Of a stretch of 5,901 nucleotides of DNA, positions 1-5,736 are shown one piece after another; within the stretch, counting starts at the first letter, position 1, and each line of letters opens with the position of its first letter. The notes beneath the pieces were generated by a model. It saw only the letters and a program-made list of their open reading frames with translations, was not told where the DNA came from and did no database searches. The stretch spans positions 1 to 5,901 of the forward strand of contig CAZWUZ010000237.1 of NCBI GenBank assembly GCA_964637655.1, read 5' to 3'. The position numbers were made by a program, and so were the translations under genes. Source of the DNA: CAZWUZ01 sp964637655 [NCBI: uncultured bacterium]. GTDB lineage: Bacteria; DAOPZR01.

Positions 1-1000
1 CGCAGGAAAGAACGCGGAAAAGGAGTTTCAGCGTGGCAGGCAGCGCATGGGCGGTGCCCGCGGCGCGGGTAACCGGCGTGAGGCCAAGGATGAGCAGACG
101 ATCGGCACAGGCGGCAAAAGCTGCCGCGTCGGGCGCCGGCGCGGCGGGCATGGCGGCGGAGCGGCGGATAAGCTGCATCAGTTCGCTCATGCCGTGCGCA
201 AGCCGGGCGCGCACCTCGCGCGGAGTCAGGTCGAAGGTGCGTGCCATGCGGGCGGTGGAAGCGCCTTCAAAGAGATACTCGCGGCAGACGGCGCGCAGCG
301 AGTCGTCGGCAAGGCGCTCGAGGTCCGCATGGCGCACGCGGAACGCCTCGGGATCGTCGGCGAGCAGGTCGAGCGCGGCGGGATCGAAACCGTGGCGGAC
401 CAGCGCGGCCCGGACATCGTCAACCGCGCGCATGAAATCGCTGCGCAGCGTCGCCACCTTGCGCCCGGTGGTGTCGCTGATCTCGGTATATTCCTTCCCG
501 GCACAGAGACGGTCGAAAAAGAGGGCGCAGACATCGGGCTCCATCTCGCGCAGCGCATCGTAGATGGTGTTGCAGACGGCGCTGATCATCTGCTGCGCTT
601 CCTGCGTCGGCGGCAGCGCGGCATGATCGAAGGTGTCGTCGTCGGCGCAGAGGAGCTCGGGACTGTCGACCGGGGGCGGAGTGTCGGTTGCGTCAGTCTG
701 CCGCGTCCCCTTGCCGGCGAAATAGTCAACGCGCATCTTGCGCGCCTTCCAGCCCAGCCAGGTGAGCAGTCCCGCGCGCGTGCGGTCGTACTGATGCCCG
801 TTGCGGTGCAGATGGATATGCAGCTCCTGCAGCATGTCCTCGCGGTCATGCTCATGGGTGATCCCCAGCTTGTAGAGCAGGGCGTTGAGCTTGCCGATGA
901 ACGGATGGTCGGTAAGCAGAACGTGCAGGGCGCGTTCGTCCTTGTGGTGGCGGTAGCGGTCGAAGAGGTCTTCGGCGCTCAGTGCGGCATATTCTGACAT
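1..1000 (-). CDS. Sigma-70 family (ECF-type) RNA polymerase sigma factor, C-terminus cut by window edge
   Basis: The minus-strand frame starts with ATG at 1000-998 and stays open to base 1, giving 333 residues with no stop, so the gene continues outside the window. AGGAGG lies 6 nt before the ATG (within 1005-1012). Residues about 20-95 look like sigma region 2: an acidic helix around HEHDREDMLQELHIHLHR, then YDRTRAGLLTWLGWKARKMR and VDYF, the pattern that binds core polymerase and melts the -10 element. Residues about 138-200 look like region 4, with the helix-turn-helix near YTEISDTTGRKVATLRSDF. A second region-4-like segment follows at about 225-282 (ARMARTFDLTPREVRARL), which ordinary ECF factors of about 180-200 residues lack. 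Residues after 283 are Ala/Pro-rich and then hydrophobic, and I recognise no domain there. The gene is divergent from the ATPase operon and may control it (inference). Family assignment is by motif pattern only. Confidence 0.85.
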   Translation of the reverse strand, partial: MSEYAALSAEDLFDRYRHHKDERALHVLLTDHPFIGKLNALLYKLGITHEHDREDMLQELHIHLHRNGHQYDRTRAGLLTWLGWKARKMRVDYFAGKGTRQTDATDTPPPVDSPELLCADDDTFDHAALPPTQEAQQMISAVCNTIYDALREMEPDVCALFFDRLCAGKEYTEISDTTGRKVATLRSDFMRAVDDVRAALVRHGFDPAALDLLADDPEAFRVRHADLERLADDSLRAVCREYLFEGASTARMARTFDLTPREVRARLAHGMSELMQLIRRSAAMPAAPAPDAAAFAACADRLLILGLTPVTRAAGTAHALPATLKLLFRVLSC

Positions 1001-1004
1001 GCGT

Positions 1005-1012
1005 CCCCTCCT
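1005..1012 (-). promoter_or_regulatory. Ribosome binding site of the sigma factor gene
   Basis: Read on the minus strand this is AGGAGGGG, a near-perfect Shine-Dalgarno sequence just upstream of the ATG at 1000. It fixes that start for a gene that is open at its other end. Confidence 0.75.
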
Positions 1013-1057
1013 TTACCCCGTTATACCGCACGAATCGGCTGCGCGTTGCACGGCGCC

Positions 1058-1063
1058 ATTATA
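1058..1063 (-). promoter_or_regulatory. Consensus -10 box (TATAAT), likely promoter of the sigma factor gene
   Basis: On the minus strand these bases read TATAAT, an exact sigma-70 -10 consensus, about 58 bp upstream of the sigma factor ATG. I see no good -35 hexamer at 16-18 bp, so the promoter may be weak or need an activator. Transcription would start near 1051 and give a leader of about 50 nt. A second, poorer TATAAC on the same strand (1020-1025) lies very close to the ribosome binding site. Confidence 0.4.
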
Positions 1064-1186
1064 CACCATCTGCCGCAGCGGCGACAGCACGTCCTATCAG
1101 TATATATCGCAACGGGTAATGACGCATTGCAACGTCGGGCGGCGGCGGCGGGTATATCAGATTGCCAGCGATACAGGAGGGGAAGC

Positions 1187-2605
1187 ATGGAAACTCAGCA
1201 GGTTGTTCGGGAAGCGGGCACATTCTTCGAGGCGTATTTCGCGCTGTGTGCCGACTACACGCGGCGGCATCGGCTGCTGGAGCGGGAAACGCGCGGGCGC
1301 AACGATGAGAAGGAAGGCGCGGCGGCGGCGGAGTTGCAGCGTTCGCTGCTGGCCCGTGAAGCGGCGTTCTGGCAGGAGTATGGCGACAGCGAGGGAGGAC
1401 AGCGTTTTGCCGCCTATGCCGCGCATTTCGGGCTGGATCGTTTTGCGCAGCGGGTCGTGCTCTATCTGCTCTATCACGAGATCGCCAACGGCGACCGACT
1501 GGAAATGTCACCGCGGCAACTGGCGGAACTGTTCGCCGATTCGGCCCGCCTGGTCGATCGCATCGCGCTGGTGCGGCGCTTCGCGCGTGACGGCATGCTG
1601 GTGCAGCGCGGTATCCTGCGTCGCGACGAGGAGTGCGACATGCGCCCGGCGCGTATCGCCAGCCGCAGCGACATGACGCTGCGATCGCAGCACAGCAGCA
1701 TCCTGACGCAACTGGCGGCAGGCGAGACGGTGCACTTTGCCGAACTCCCCGCGGCGGTGACGCTGGAACAGGAACTGACCGGGGGCACTGCCGATCGGGT
1801 CGGGTCGGTGCTGCAGCCGGCAACGACGTTTGACGATGTGGTGCTGACGCCGGTTGCGCGCGAGCGGCTGGAACTCTTCCTCGGGCAGTTCCGGGACCGG
1901 ACGCTGGAAAAATTCGGGGTGGCACAGCATATCCGCCACAGCACGGGGCTGACGCTGCTCTTCTACGGACCGCCGGGCACGGGCAAGTCGATGCTGGCGG
2001 AGGCGGTGGGGAGCTATCTCGGACGCGACGTGCTGCAGGTGGAGATCCCCAAGATCATCAACCGCTGGGTGGGGGAGACGGACAAGCAGATCGACCGAGC
2101 CTTCGCCGCAGCCAAGGCAAGCAACGCGGTGCTGCTGTTTGACGAGGCGGATTCGCTGCTGCTGCGGCGCGATTCGCTCGCCCAGGATTTTGAGATCCGG
2201 TTCGTCAACGACATGCTGGCGGCACTCGAGAAGCACGACGGTGTGGTGGTGCTGACGACGAATATGGACACGCTGCTCGATCCGGCGGTGGAGCGGCGCC
2301 TCGACATGAAGCTCAGGTTCGAACCGCCGCCGGCGGAGTTGCGCGCGGCAATCTGGCGCAAGACGGTGCCGCCGTCGGTCGCGGCGGCTGACGATATCGA
2401 CTACCTGCGTCTGGCGCGCGAGTATGTGTACAGCGGCGGGTATATCCGCAATGCGGTGCTGACCGCTCTCCGGCATATGGCGGGTGACAGGCGCGAGGTG
2501 CTGACCATGGCGGATATGCTGTTCGGCGCGGAATTCGAACGCGACGGACTGTTTGTCAAGGAAAATCGCGCGGTGCAGGTGGCGGGATTTACCGCGCAAT
2601 GCTGA
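1187..2605 (+). CDS. AAA+ ATPase with probable winged-helix N-terminal region
   Basis: The product has 472 residues. The ATG at 1187 is chosen because AGGAGGGG sits just upstream (1176-1183); the frame is open further upstream, but those 47 codons lack a ribosome site. The AAA core is at residues about 225-450: Walker A GPPGTGKS at 261-268, pore-loop-like IINRWVGETDKQID at 290-303, Walker B LLFDEAD at 316-322, sensor 1 TTN at 357-359, and arginine-finger candidates R370/R371 in VERRLD. The C-terminal small domain has GGYIRNAV near 417-424. This is the classic AAA clade (SpoVK/FtsH/Cdc48-like, COG0464), whose members remodel or unfold proteins as ATP-driven hexamers. Residues about 70-150 resemble the winged-helix region found before AAA cores in some bacterial members. 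No protease domain, signal peptide or membrane segment is seen, so it is probably a cytoplasmic remodeller. It is first in an operon, 13 bp before the SIMPL gene. The substrate is unknown. Confidence 0.95.
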   Translation: METQQVVREAGTFFEAYFALCADYTRRHRLLERETRGRNDEKEGAAAAELQRSLLAREAAFWQEYGDSEGGQRFAAYAAHFGLDRFAQRVVLYLLYHEIANGDRLEMSPRQLAELFADSARLVDRIALVRRFARDGMLVQRGILRRDEECDMRPARIASRSDMTLRSQHSSILTQLAAGETVHFAELPAAVTLEQELTGGTADRVGSVLQPATTFDDVVLTPVARERLELFLGQFRDRTLEKFGVAQHIRHSTGLTLLFYGPPGTGKSMLAEAVGSYLGRDVLQVEIPKIINRWVGETDKQIDRAFAAAKASNAVLLFDEADSLLLRRDSLAQDFEIRFVNDMLAALEKHDGVVVLTTNMDTLLDPAVERRLDMKLRFEPPPAELRAAIWRKTVPPSVAAADDIDYLRLAREYVYSGGYIRNAVLTALRHMAGDRREVLTMADMLFGAEFERDGLFVKENRAVQVAGFTAQC

Positions 2606-2618
2606 ACAGGAGGAGAAC

Positions 2619-3251
2619 ATGCGGATACTGAAAGTGCAGGGAAACGGCACGGCGAGCGCCGAGCCGGACCTGGTGACGCTGCGGTTCAGCGTCGATCACA
2701 CCGACCGGGAATACGCGCAGGCGGTGGCGGGCCTGAACCGGAAAACGGCGGCGCTGCGCGACGGCCTGGAAGAAGTCGGGCTCGGGCGGGAGGCGGTGCG
2801 AACGGAGAATTTCTCGGTTGACAGCGTGACCGAGCGCGTGCAGGAGCGGTATGTCTTTGCCGGCTATCGTGCCGCGCACGCGCTGCAGATCGAGGTGCCA
2901 ATGGATACGCAGCTGCTCAACCGCGTGCTGCGCAGCGTGGCGAGCGGACGCAGCGGAGCGAATATCAGCCTGCACTTCTCCGTGCAGGATCGCGCGGCGC
3001 TGCGGCGGCGGGCGCTGGCGGCGGCGGTCAGTGCGGCGCAGGAAAACGCGACGGTGCTGGCCGCGGCGGCGGGTATCAGGCTGGGCGACGTGCAGCAGAT
3101 CGACTACGGCTGGAGCGAAGTGCGCTTTCGGGAAGATGATATCCGCATTGCCTGCTGCAAGGAGACGGAGGAAATGCGCGGTCCCGACATTATGCCGGGC
3201 GAGGTGAGCGCACAGGAAAGCGTTACGCTGGTCTACGCGCTTACTGCCTGA
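2619..3251 (+). CDS. SIMPL domain (DUF541) protein, no signal peptide
   Basis: The product has 210 residues. The start is ATG at 2619, with AGGAGG at 2608-2613 and a 5-nt spacer. SIMPL hallmarks are visible along the whole length: the N-terminal strand VQGNGTASAEPDLVTLRFSV (residues 6-25), the TENFSV segment (63-68), GYRAAHALQIEV (82-93) and the C-terminal PGEVSAQESVTLVYAL (about 194-209). The family includes YggE and BP26, which are mostly exported or periplasmic; BP26 forms ring-like oligomers, and YggE is linked to oxidative stress. Here the domain begins at residue 3 with no hydrophobic leader, so the protein should be cytoplasmic. That fits co-expression with the ATPase 13 bp upstream and the cREC/zinc-ribbon gene 55 bp downstream. 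A C-terminal insertion (about 165-195, DDIRIACCKETEEM) carries an unusual adjacent Cys pair. The molecular role of this family is not established. Confidence 0.92.
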   Translation: MRILKVQGNGTASAEPDLVTLRFSVDHTDREYAQAVAGLNRKTAALRDGLEEVGLGREAVRTENFSVDSVTERVQERYVFAGYRAAHALQIEVPMDTQLLNRVLRSVASGRSGANISLHFSVQDRAALRRRALAAAVSAAQENATVLAAAAGIRLGDVQQIDYGWSEVRFREDDIRIACCKETEEMRGPDIMPGEVSAQESVTLVYALTA

Positions 3252-3306
3252 GGCGCACTTGACGGCGGCGGGCGGGAGAGGGATACTTGCCGCGGGACGG
3301 GGGAAT

Positions 3307-4206
3307 ATGAAGATTTTTCTCGACAGCGAACGCGACGCACCCGAGGGGTGGATGGCGGTGCGATGGCCCGAGGAGGTCATCCTGCTGCTCGCCACCGGAG
3401 AAGTGACAGATCTTTCTTTCGGGCACGAGTTCGGACGCGGTTTGCGCGGCACACCGGAACAGGTGCTCGACTGGCTGGCAGAAGCCGTCACGAAACGCGG
3501 CTTCACTCTGCCGACACTGGCGGTGCACACGACCAATTCAACAGCGAAAGCGAAACTCGAGGCGCGTTGCGCGCAGGTGCGGCAGCTGACCCCGGGCGCG
3601 CCGCTGCCTGCAGCAGAAAAAAAGGAAGGGGCCGCGAAGAAGCCGCGCCCGATGCCGCCCCCCACCGGCCTGTCGATGATCGTGCCGCACCCGGAAACAG
3701 TGTGCGAGTCGTTTCGTGCCCATGCGGAGGAACGCATCGCCAAGTTCCCGCTCGACGAGCAGCAGCTCGCCGCCTACCGCGAGGCGGTGGCGTGGAGCGA
3801 GGAGATGTTCCGCAAGTACTGGTTCTATCGCCTCGGCACCAACTACGGGTCAGAGGCGCCGAGCCGGATGAATGACGGGTTCATGATCGGGCGCGGCTGG
3901 CGGGTTATTGTCGAGCAGCTGTCGCAGCGTTTGCAGCAGCAGCTGGGCGAGCCGCAGCAGGCGGCGGTGCTGCTCGAGGTGGTTTCGGTGCGCGAGAAGG
4001 CGGGACGTCTCCTGTTTTTCTACCGTCTCTACAACCGCTTTGCTGATGCGGATGCCTATGACCGCGTGGCGCTGACCGTGCGCGCGCTGGTTGATGCCGC
4101 AGTCGATGCCTCGACGAAGTTCTGCGAGCAGTGCGGCCAGCGCGGTGCATCCATCGAGCAGAACGGCACTGTCGCCACGCTCTGTCCCGTCTGCACTACC
4201 AGATAA
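3307..4206 (+). CDS. cREC (receiver-like) domain fused to a C-terminal zinc ribbon
   Basis: The product has 299 residues. ATG 3307 is chosen because MKIFLDSERDAPEGW aligns with the N-terminus typical of the cyclic-phosphate-processing receiver-like (cREC) family; GGGGGA at 3299-3304 is a modest ribosome site. An upstream in-frame TTG (3259) would add 16 Gly/Ala-rich residues. Residues 1-92 are cREC-like: FLDSER (family FLDDxR), LSFGHEFG at 36-43 (family SLDHDLG), and HTTN at 74-77 (family HSxN). D6, R9, H40, H74 and N77 remain, but other acidic positions are changed (S7, G39, E41). Residues 93-122 are a Lys/Pro-rich linker. Residues about 160-299 resemble a poorly known domain, often seen in phage proteins, with the pattern GW, VKEKFG, LRFY, then a zinc ribbon. 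Here this reads GRGW (195-198), VREKAG (228-233), LLFFYR (235-240), CEQC (273-276) and CPVC (293-296). It is last in the operon. The function is unknown; the cREC role in cyclic phosphate or nucleotide handling is a prediction from the literature. Confidence 0.85.
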   Translation: MKIFLDSERDAPEGWMAVRWPEEVILLLATGEVTDLSFGHEFGRGLRGTPEQVLDWLAEAVTKRGFTLPTLAVHTTNSTAKAKLEARCAQVRQLTPGAPLPAAEKKEGAAKKPRPMPPPTGLSMIVPHPETVCESFRAHAEERIAKFPLDEQQLAAYREAVAWSEEMFRKYWFYRLGTNYGSEAPSRMNDGFMIGRGWRVIVEQLSQRLQQQLGEPQQAAVLLEVVSVREKAGRLLFFYRLYNRFADADAYDRVALTVRALVDAAVDASTKFCEQCGQRGASIEQNGTVATLCPVCTTR

Positions 4207-4229
4207 TCAGGGGAAAATCGTCAGATTTA

Positions 4230-4427
4230 TCAGCGTCGGGAAAGCAGTGAATTGATCCGCTTGCGGCCTGCCACGCGGCTGCGGGAGCCTTCCTTTACGG
4301 CATTTGCCAGCGCGGTATCCTCGATTGCTTCGCAGAGCAGGAAAGAAACCACGTCCTTTCTCCGCGCGAATGTTTCGCGGACGACGTTCTCAACCAGTGA
4401 ACGCAATTTCCTTGATCTTTTAGCCAT
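4230..4427 (-). CDS. Small basic hypothetical protein (65 aa)
   Basis: The start is ATG at 4427-4425 on the minus strand, with GGGAGG 5 nt upstream (4433-4438), and the stop is TGA at 4232-4230. The good ribosome site, the convergent layout with the operon 23 bp away and the divergent layout with the toxin-antitoxin pair suggest a real gene rather than a shadow. The product starts and ends with Arg/Lys-rich stretches (MAKRSRKLR; GSRSRVAGRKRINSLLSRR) around a helical middle (VVSFLLCEAIEDTALANAV). I do not recognise the family. The segment EDTALANAVKEG is loosely like the tail of small antitoxins (ALxxAxxEG), and a nucleic-acid-binding or orphan antitoxin role is possible, but this is only a resemblance. 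No toxin partner lies downstream of it on its strand. Confidence 0.5.
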   Translation of the reverse strand: MAKRSRKLRSLVENVVRETFARRKDVVSFLLCEAIEDTALANAVKEGSRSRVAGRKRINSLLSRR

Positions 4428-4448
4428 GCCTGCCTCCCTGAGGTCATT

Positions 4449-4457
4449 TATATACCA
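4449..4457 (-). promoter_or_regulatory. Possible extended -10 promoter of the small minus-strand gene
   Basis: On the minus strand 4457-4449 reads TGGTATATA, a TGn extended -10 motif followed by TATATA. It lies about 22 bp before the ATG at 4427, so the leader would be very short. No convincing -35 is seen, as is common for extended -10 promoters. Confidence 0.3.
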
Positions 4458-4468
4458 TACAATGACTG

Positions 4469-4497
4469 TTGACGCGGGGTGTGGAGCGTGCTATACT
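4469..4497 (+). promoter_or_regulatory. Sigma-70 promoter of the toxin-antitoxin operon
   Basis: TTGACG (4469-4474) and TATACT (4492-4497) are separated by exactly 17 bp, and TGC directly before the -10 gives an extended -10. This is the best promoter in the window. Initiation near 4504 would leave a leader of about 28 nt before the antitoxin GTG at 4532. The palindrome over the -10 box suggests repression by the antitoxin or the toxin-antitoxin complex. Confidence 0.75.
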
Positions 4498-4507
4498 ATG
4501 CATAGTA
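4494..4507 (+). promoter_or_regulatory. 14-bp perfect palindrome, probable antitoxin operator
   Basis: TACTATGCATAGTA is an exact inverted repeat centred between 4500 and 4501, covering the end of the -10 box and the expected transcription start. Toxin-antitoxin operons of this type are usually autorepressed through such palindromes. A nearby GTATAC (4511-4516) may be a second half-site. Binding by the product of the gene at 4532 is inferred. Confidence 0.6.
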
Positions 4508-4531
4508 GGAGTATACATATAGGAGGTTACG

Positions 4532-4768
4532 GTGAAGGCCAGTGTGGTTGATTTGCGTTATCGGATGCGTGATGTACTCAAGGCATTGGCGCGCAATGAG
4601 CCGGTGAGTGTGCTCTGCCACGGAAAAGTGGCGGGCGTCATTATGCCCGCGGGAAACGGGACAAAGGCACGCGTGACCGACCACCCGTTTTTCGGCAGTC
4701 GCAAGGGGGGGGCGTCTCCTGCTGCGATTGTGGCCAGACTGCGCGGGGGGCGCTACCGTGCTGTTTGA
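4532..4768 (+). CDS. vapB: Type II antitoxin, Phd/YefM fold, partner of VapC
   Basis: The product has 78 residues. The start is GTG at 4532, with AGGAGG at 4521-4526 and a 5-nt spacer. The Phd/YefM DNA-binding fold covers about residues 2-40: the pattern VVDLRYRMRDVLKALARNEP, then VSVLCHGKVAGVIMPA. The C-terminal toxin-binding part has the family's HPFFG motif (51-55) and ends with ARLRGGRY (68-75), as in antitoxins paired with PIN toxins. It would neutralise VapC by wrapping around its active site and would repress the operon through the palindrome at 4494-4507 (known for such pairs; inferred here). The stop overlaps the toxin gene by 11 bp, which implies translational coupling. Odd point: a run of eight G (4705-4712) sits at the start of the toxin-binding region, and a second run of six G at 4745-4750. 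The symbol denotes the role as VapC partner; the fold is Phd/YefM. Confidence 0.88.
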   Translation: MKASVVDLRYRMRDVLKALARNEPVSVLCHGKVAGVIMPAGNGTKARVTDHPFFGSRKGGASPAAIVARLRGGRYRAV

Positions 4769-5138
4769 TACAGATATCCTCATATGGGTACAGCGTGGGA
4801 ATGCCGCCGCCGCCCGCCTGATTGAAAATGATGAACAGAGGATGCTCTCGCTGCAATCCTACCTGGAATTGTTGCAGTGCGCGGAAAACCGCCGGCAGCT
4901 TCTGCATACCCGGCAATTCATCAAGGACTATGCGTTTCAGGTCCTGCCGCTGACGGAAAACATCGGACATCGGGCAGCAGTATACGTCGAGGAATATACT
5001 GTGTCGCATGGCTTGCGGGCCGGCGATGCTATTGTGGCGGCGACGGCGGCAGAACACGGACTAGTGTTGTGTACCTCAAACTACCGTCATTTCCGCGCCA
5101 TCAGGGAATTGACCATCCGGGCATTCAAACCACAGTAG
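4758..5138 (+). CDS. vapC: PIN-domain ribonuclease toxin VapC
   Basis: The product has 126 residues, normal for VapC. GTG at 4758 is chosen because it puts VLFDTDILIW at the N-terminus, where the PIN fold begins; it overlaps the antitoxin stop by 11 bp. GGGGGG at 4745-4750 may serve as ribosome site. PIN acidic residues are visible: D4 (and D6) in FDTD, E37 in YLELLQ, D90 in LRAGDAIVAATA, and the fourth-position segment CTSNYRHFRAI with N108. These coordinate Mg2+ for endoribonuclease action; known VapC toxins cut tRNA or rRNA in the cytoplasm. SHGLRAGDAIVAATA followed by the NxxHF motif is characteristic of the VapC-like PIN subfamily. All expected residues are present, so the toxin looks intact. 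No separate promoter is seen. The actual RNA target cannot be read from the sequence. Confidence 0.93.
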   Translation: MLFDTDILIWVQRGNAAAARLIENDEQRMLSLQSYLELLQCAENRRQLLHTRQFIKDYAFQVLPLTENIGHRAAVYVEEYTVSHGLRAGDAIVAATAAEHGLVLCTSNYRHFRAIRELTIRAFKPQ

Positions 5139-5213
5139 CACGCGTATTGGCGGGCAAACGGTCAACCGGGATGGGGCACTAGTTGACGGAGCACCACGTA
5201 AAAACGGGAAAAG

Positions 5214-5576
5214 GTGCTCTTCCATCTGCAGGCCTGCGGCGAGGGGGATGCCAGCGGCATGGCGGCGGTGTTAGGGGGGCGGCTGACGGGCATCCAGCAG
5301 CAGCTGCGCCGGCTGGAAGAGGGCGGCATCGTGGTCAGTCGTCTGGTCGGCAGGACACGCCTCTACCAGTTCAATCCGCGCTGTCATTACCTGGCGGAAC
5401 TGCAGCAACTGCTGGAGCGCGCGCTGCAGGCGCTGCCGAAGGCGGAGTTTGAGCGCTATTACCGCCGCCGTACCGCTCCCGCGAGGCGCGGGAAAGCCGT
5501 GAAGCGCGACAACGACCGGCGTCAGCTGACGCTGGCGGAACCAGCCGGGCGTATCAGTTTCCGCGTGGCGCCATAG
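5214..5576 (+). CDS. Winged helix-turn-helix regulator (ArsR-like), N-terminus apparently disrupted
   Basis: From GTG 5214 the product is 120 residues. The winged helix is clear: a recognition-helix region LTGIQQQLRRLEEGG (24-38) and a wing VVSRLVGRTRLYQFNP (40-55), then a helix AELQQLLERALQAL (61-74) and a basic tail. This matches small ArsR-like DNA-binding proteins, some of which are encoded beside minimal nucleotidyltransferase genes; none is seen here. The family normally has 10-20 residues before the first helix. In frame, the codons just upstream read KREK before VLFHL, which fits family sequence, but a TAA (5199-5201) blocks the frame. Removing one A from the A5 run (5200-5204) would join this frame to one starting at TTG 5183. 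The gene may therefore be a pseudogene, contain a sequencing error, or truly start at the GTG, which has only a weak ribosome site. It follows the toxin gene by 75 bp on the same strand. Confidence 0.65.
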   Translation: MLFHLQACGEGDASGMAAVLGGRLTGIQQQLRRLEEGGIVVSRLVGRTRLYQFNPRCHYLAELQQLLERALQALPKAEFERYYRRRTAPARRGKAVKRDNDRRQLTLAEPAGRISFRVAP

Positions 5577-5736
5577 TCCAGTACGAACCCACTACTGTCC
5601 CAACGTTGTTGACCTGCCTTTGTATAACACCTTAGTATCTTAGCGAAAGCAACGAATAACAGATTCTTTGATTGGAAATCAATGCTACTTCACTATGTAC
5701 TGCAACGTCATTCACGATACCTGCGTATATACCAGC

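Noticed and set aside
47-997. Long plus-strand frame of 316 codons opposite the sigma factor
   Set aside because: It is the mirror of a GC-rich real gene; the minus frame has sigma motifs and a ribosome site, while this one has no family-like sequence.
1046-1186. Upstream ATG of the AAA+ frame
   Set aside because: It would add 47 residues of intergenic-looking sequence without a ribosome site; the ATG at 1187 has a strong one.
1508-2650. Long minus-strand frame opposite the AAA+ gene
   Set aside because: Its His/Arg/Gln-rich product is typical of antisense shadows of GC-rich genes, and the plus frame carries intact Walker motifs.
3259-3306. TTG start for the cREC gene
   Set aside because: The added residues are Gly/Ala-rich and outside the family's N-terminus, and there is no good ribosome site before the TTG.
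2589-3743. Long minus-strand frame spanning the SIMPL and cREC genes
   Set aside because: It crosses two convincing plus-strand genes and shows no domain; it is a codon-bias shadow.
4728-4757. Upstream TTG start of the toxin
   Set aside because: The PIN fold begins at the GTG at 4758; the earlier codons are an out-of-frame reading of the antitoxin end.
5161-5187. GTCAAC/GTTGAC inverted repeat before the winged-helix gene
   Set aside because: Only 6-bp arms with a 15-bp spacer and no promoter around it; too weak to call an operator.
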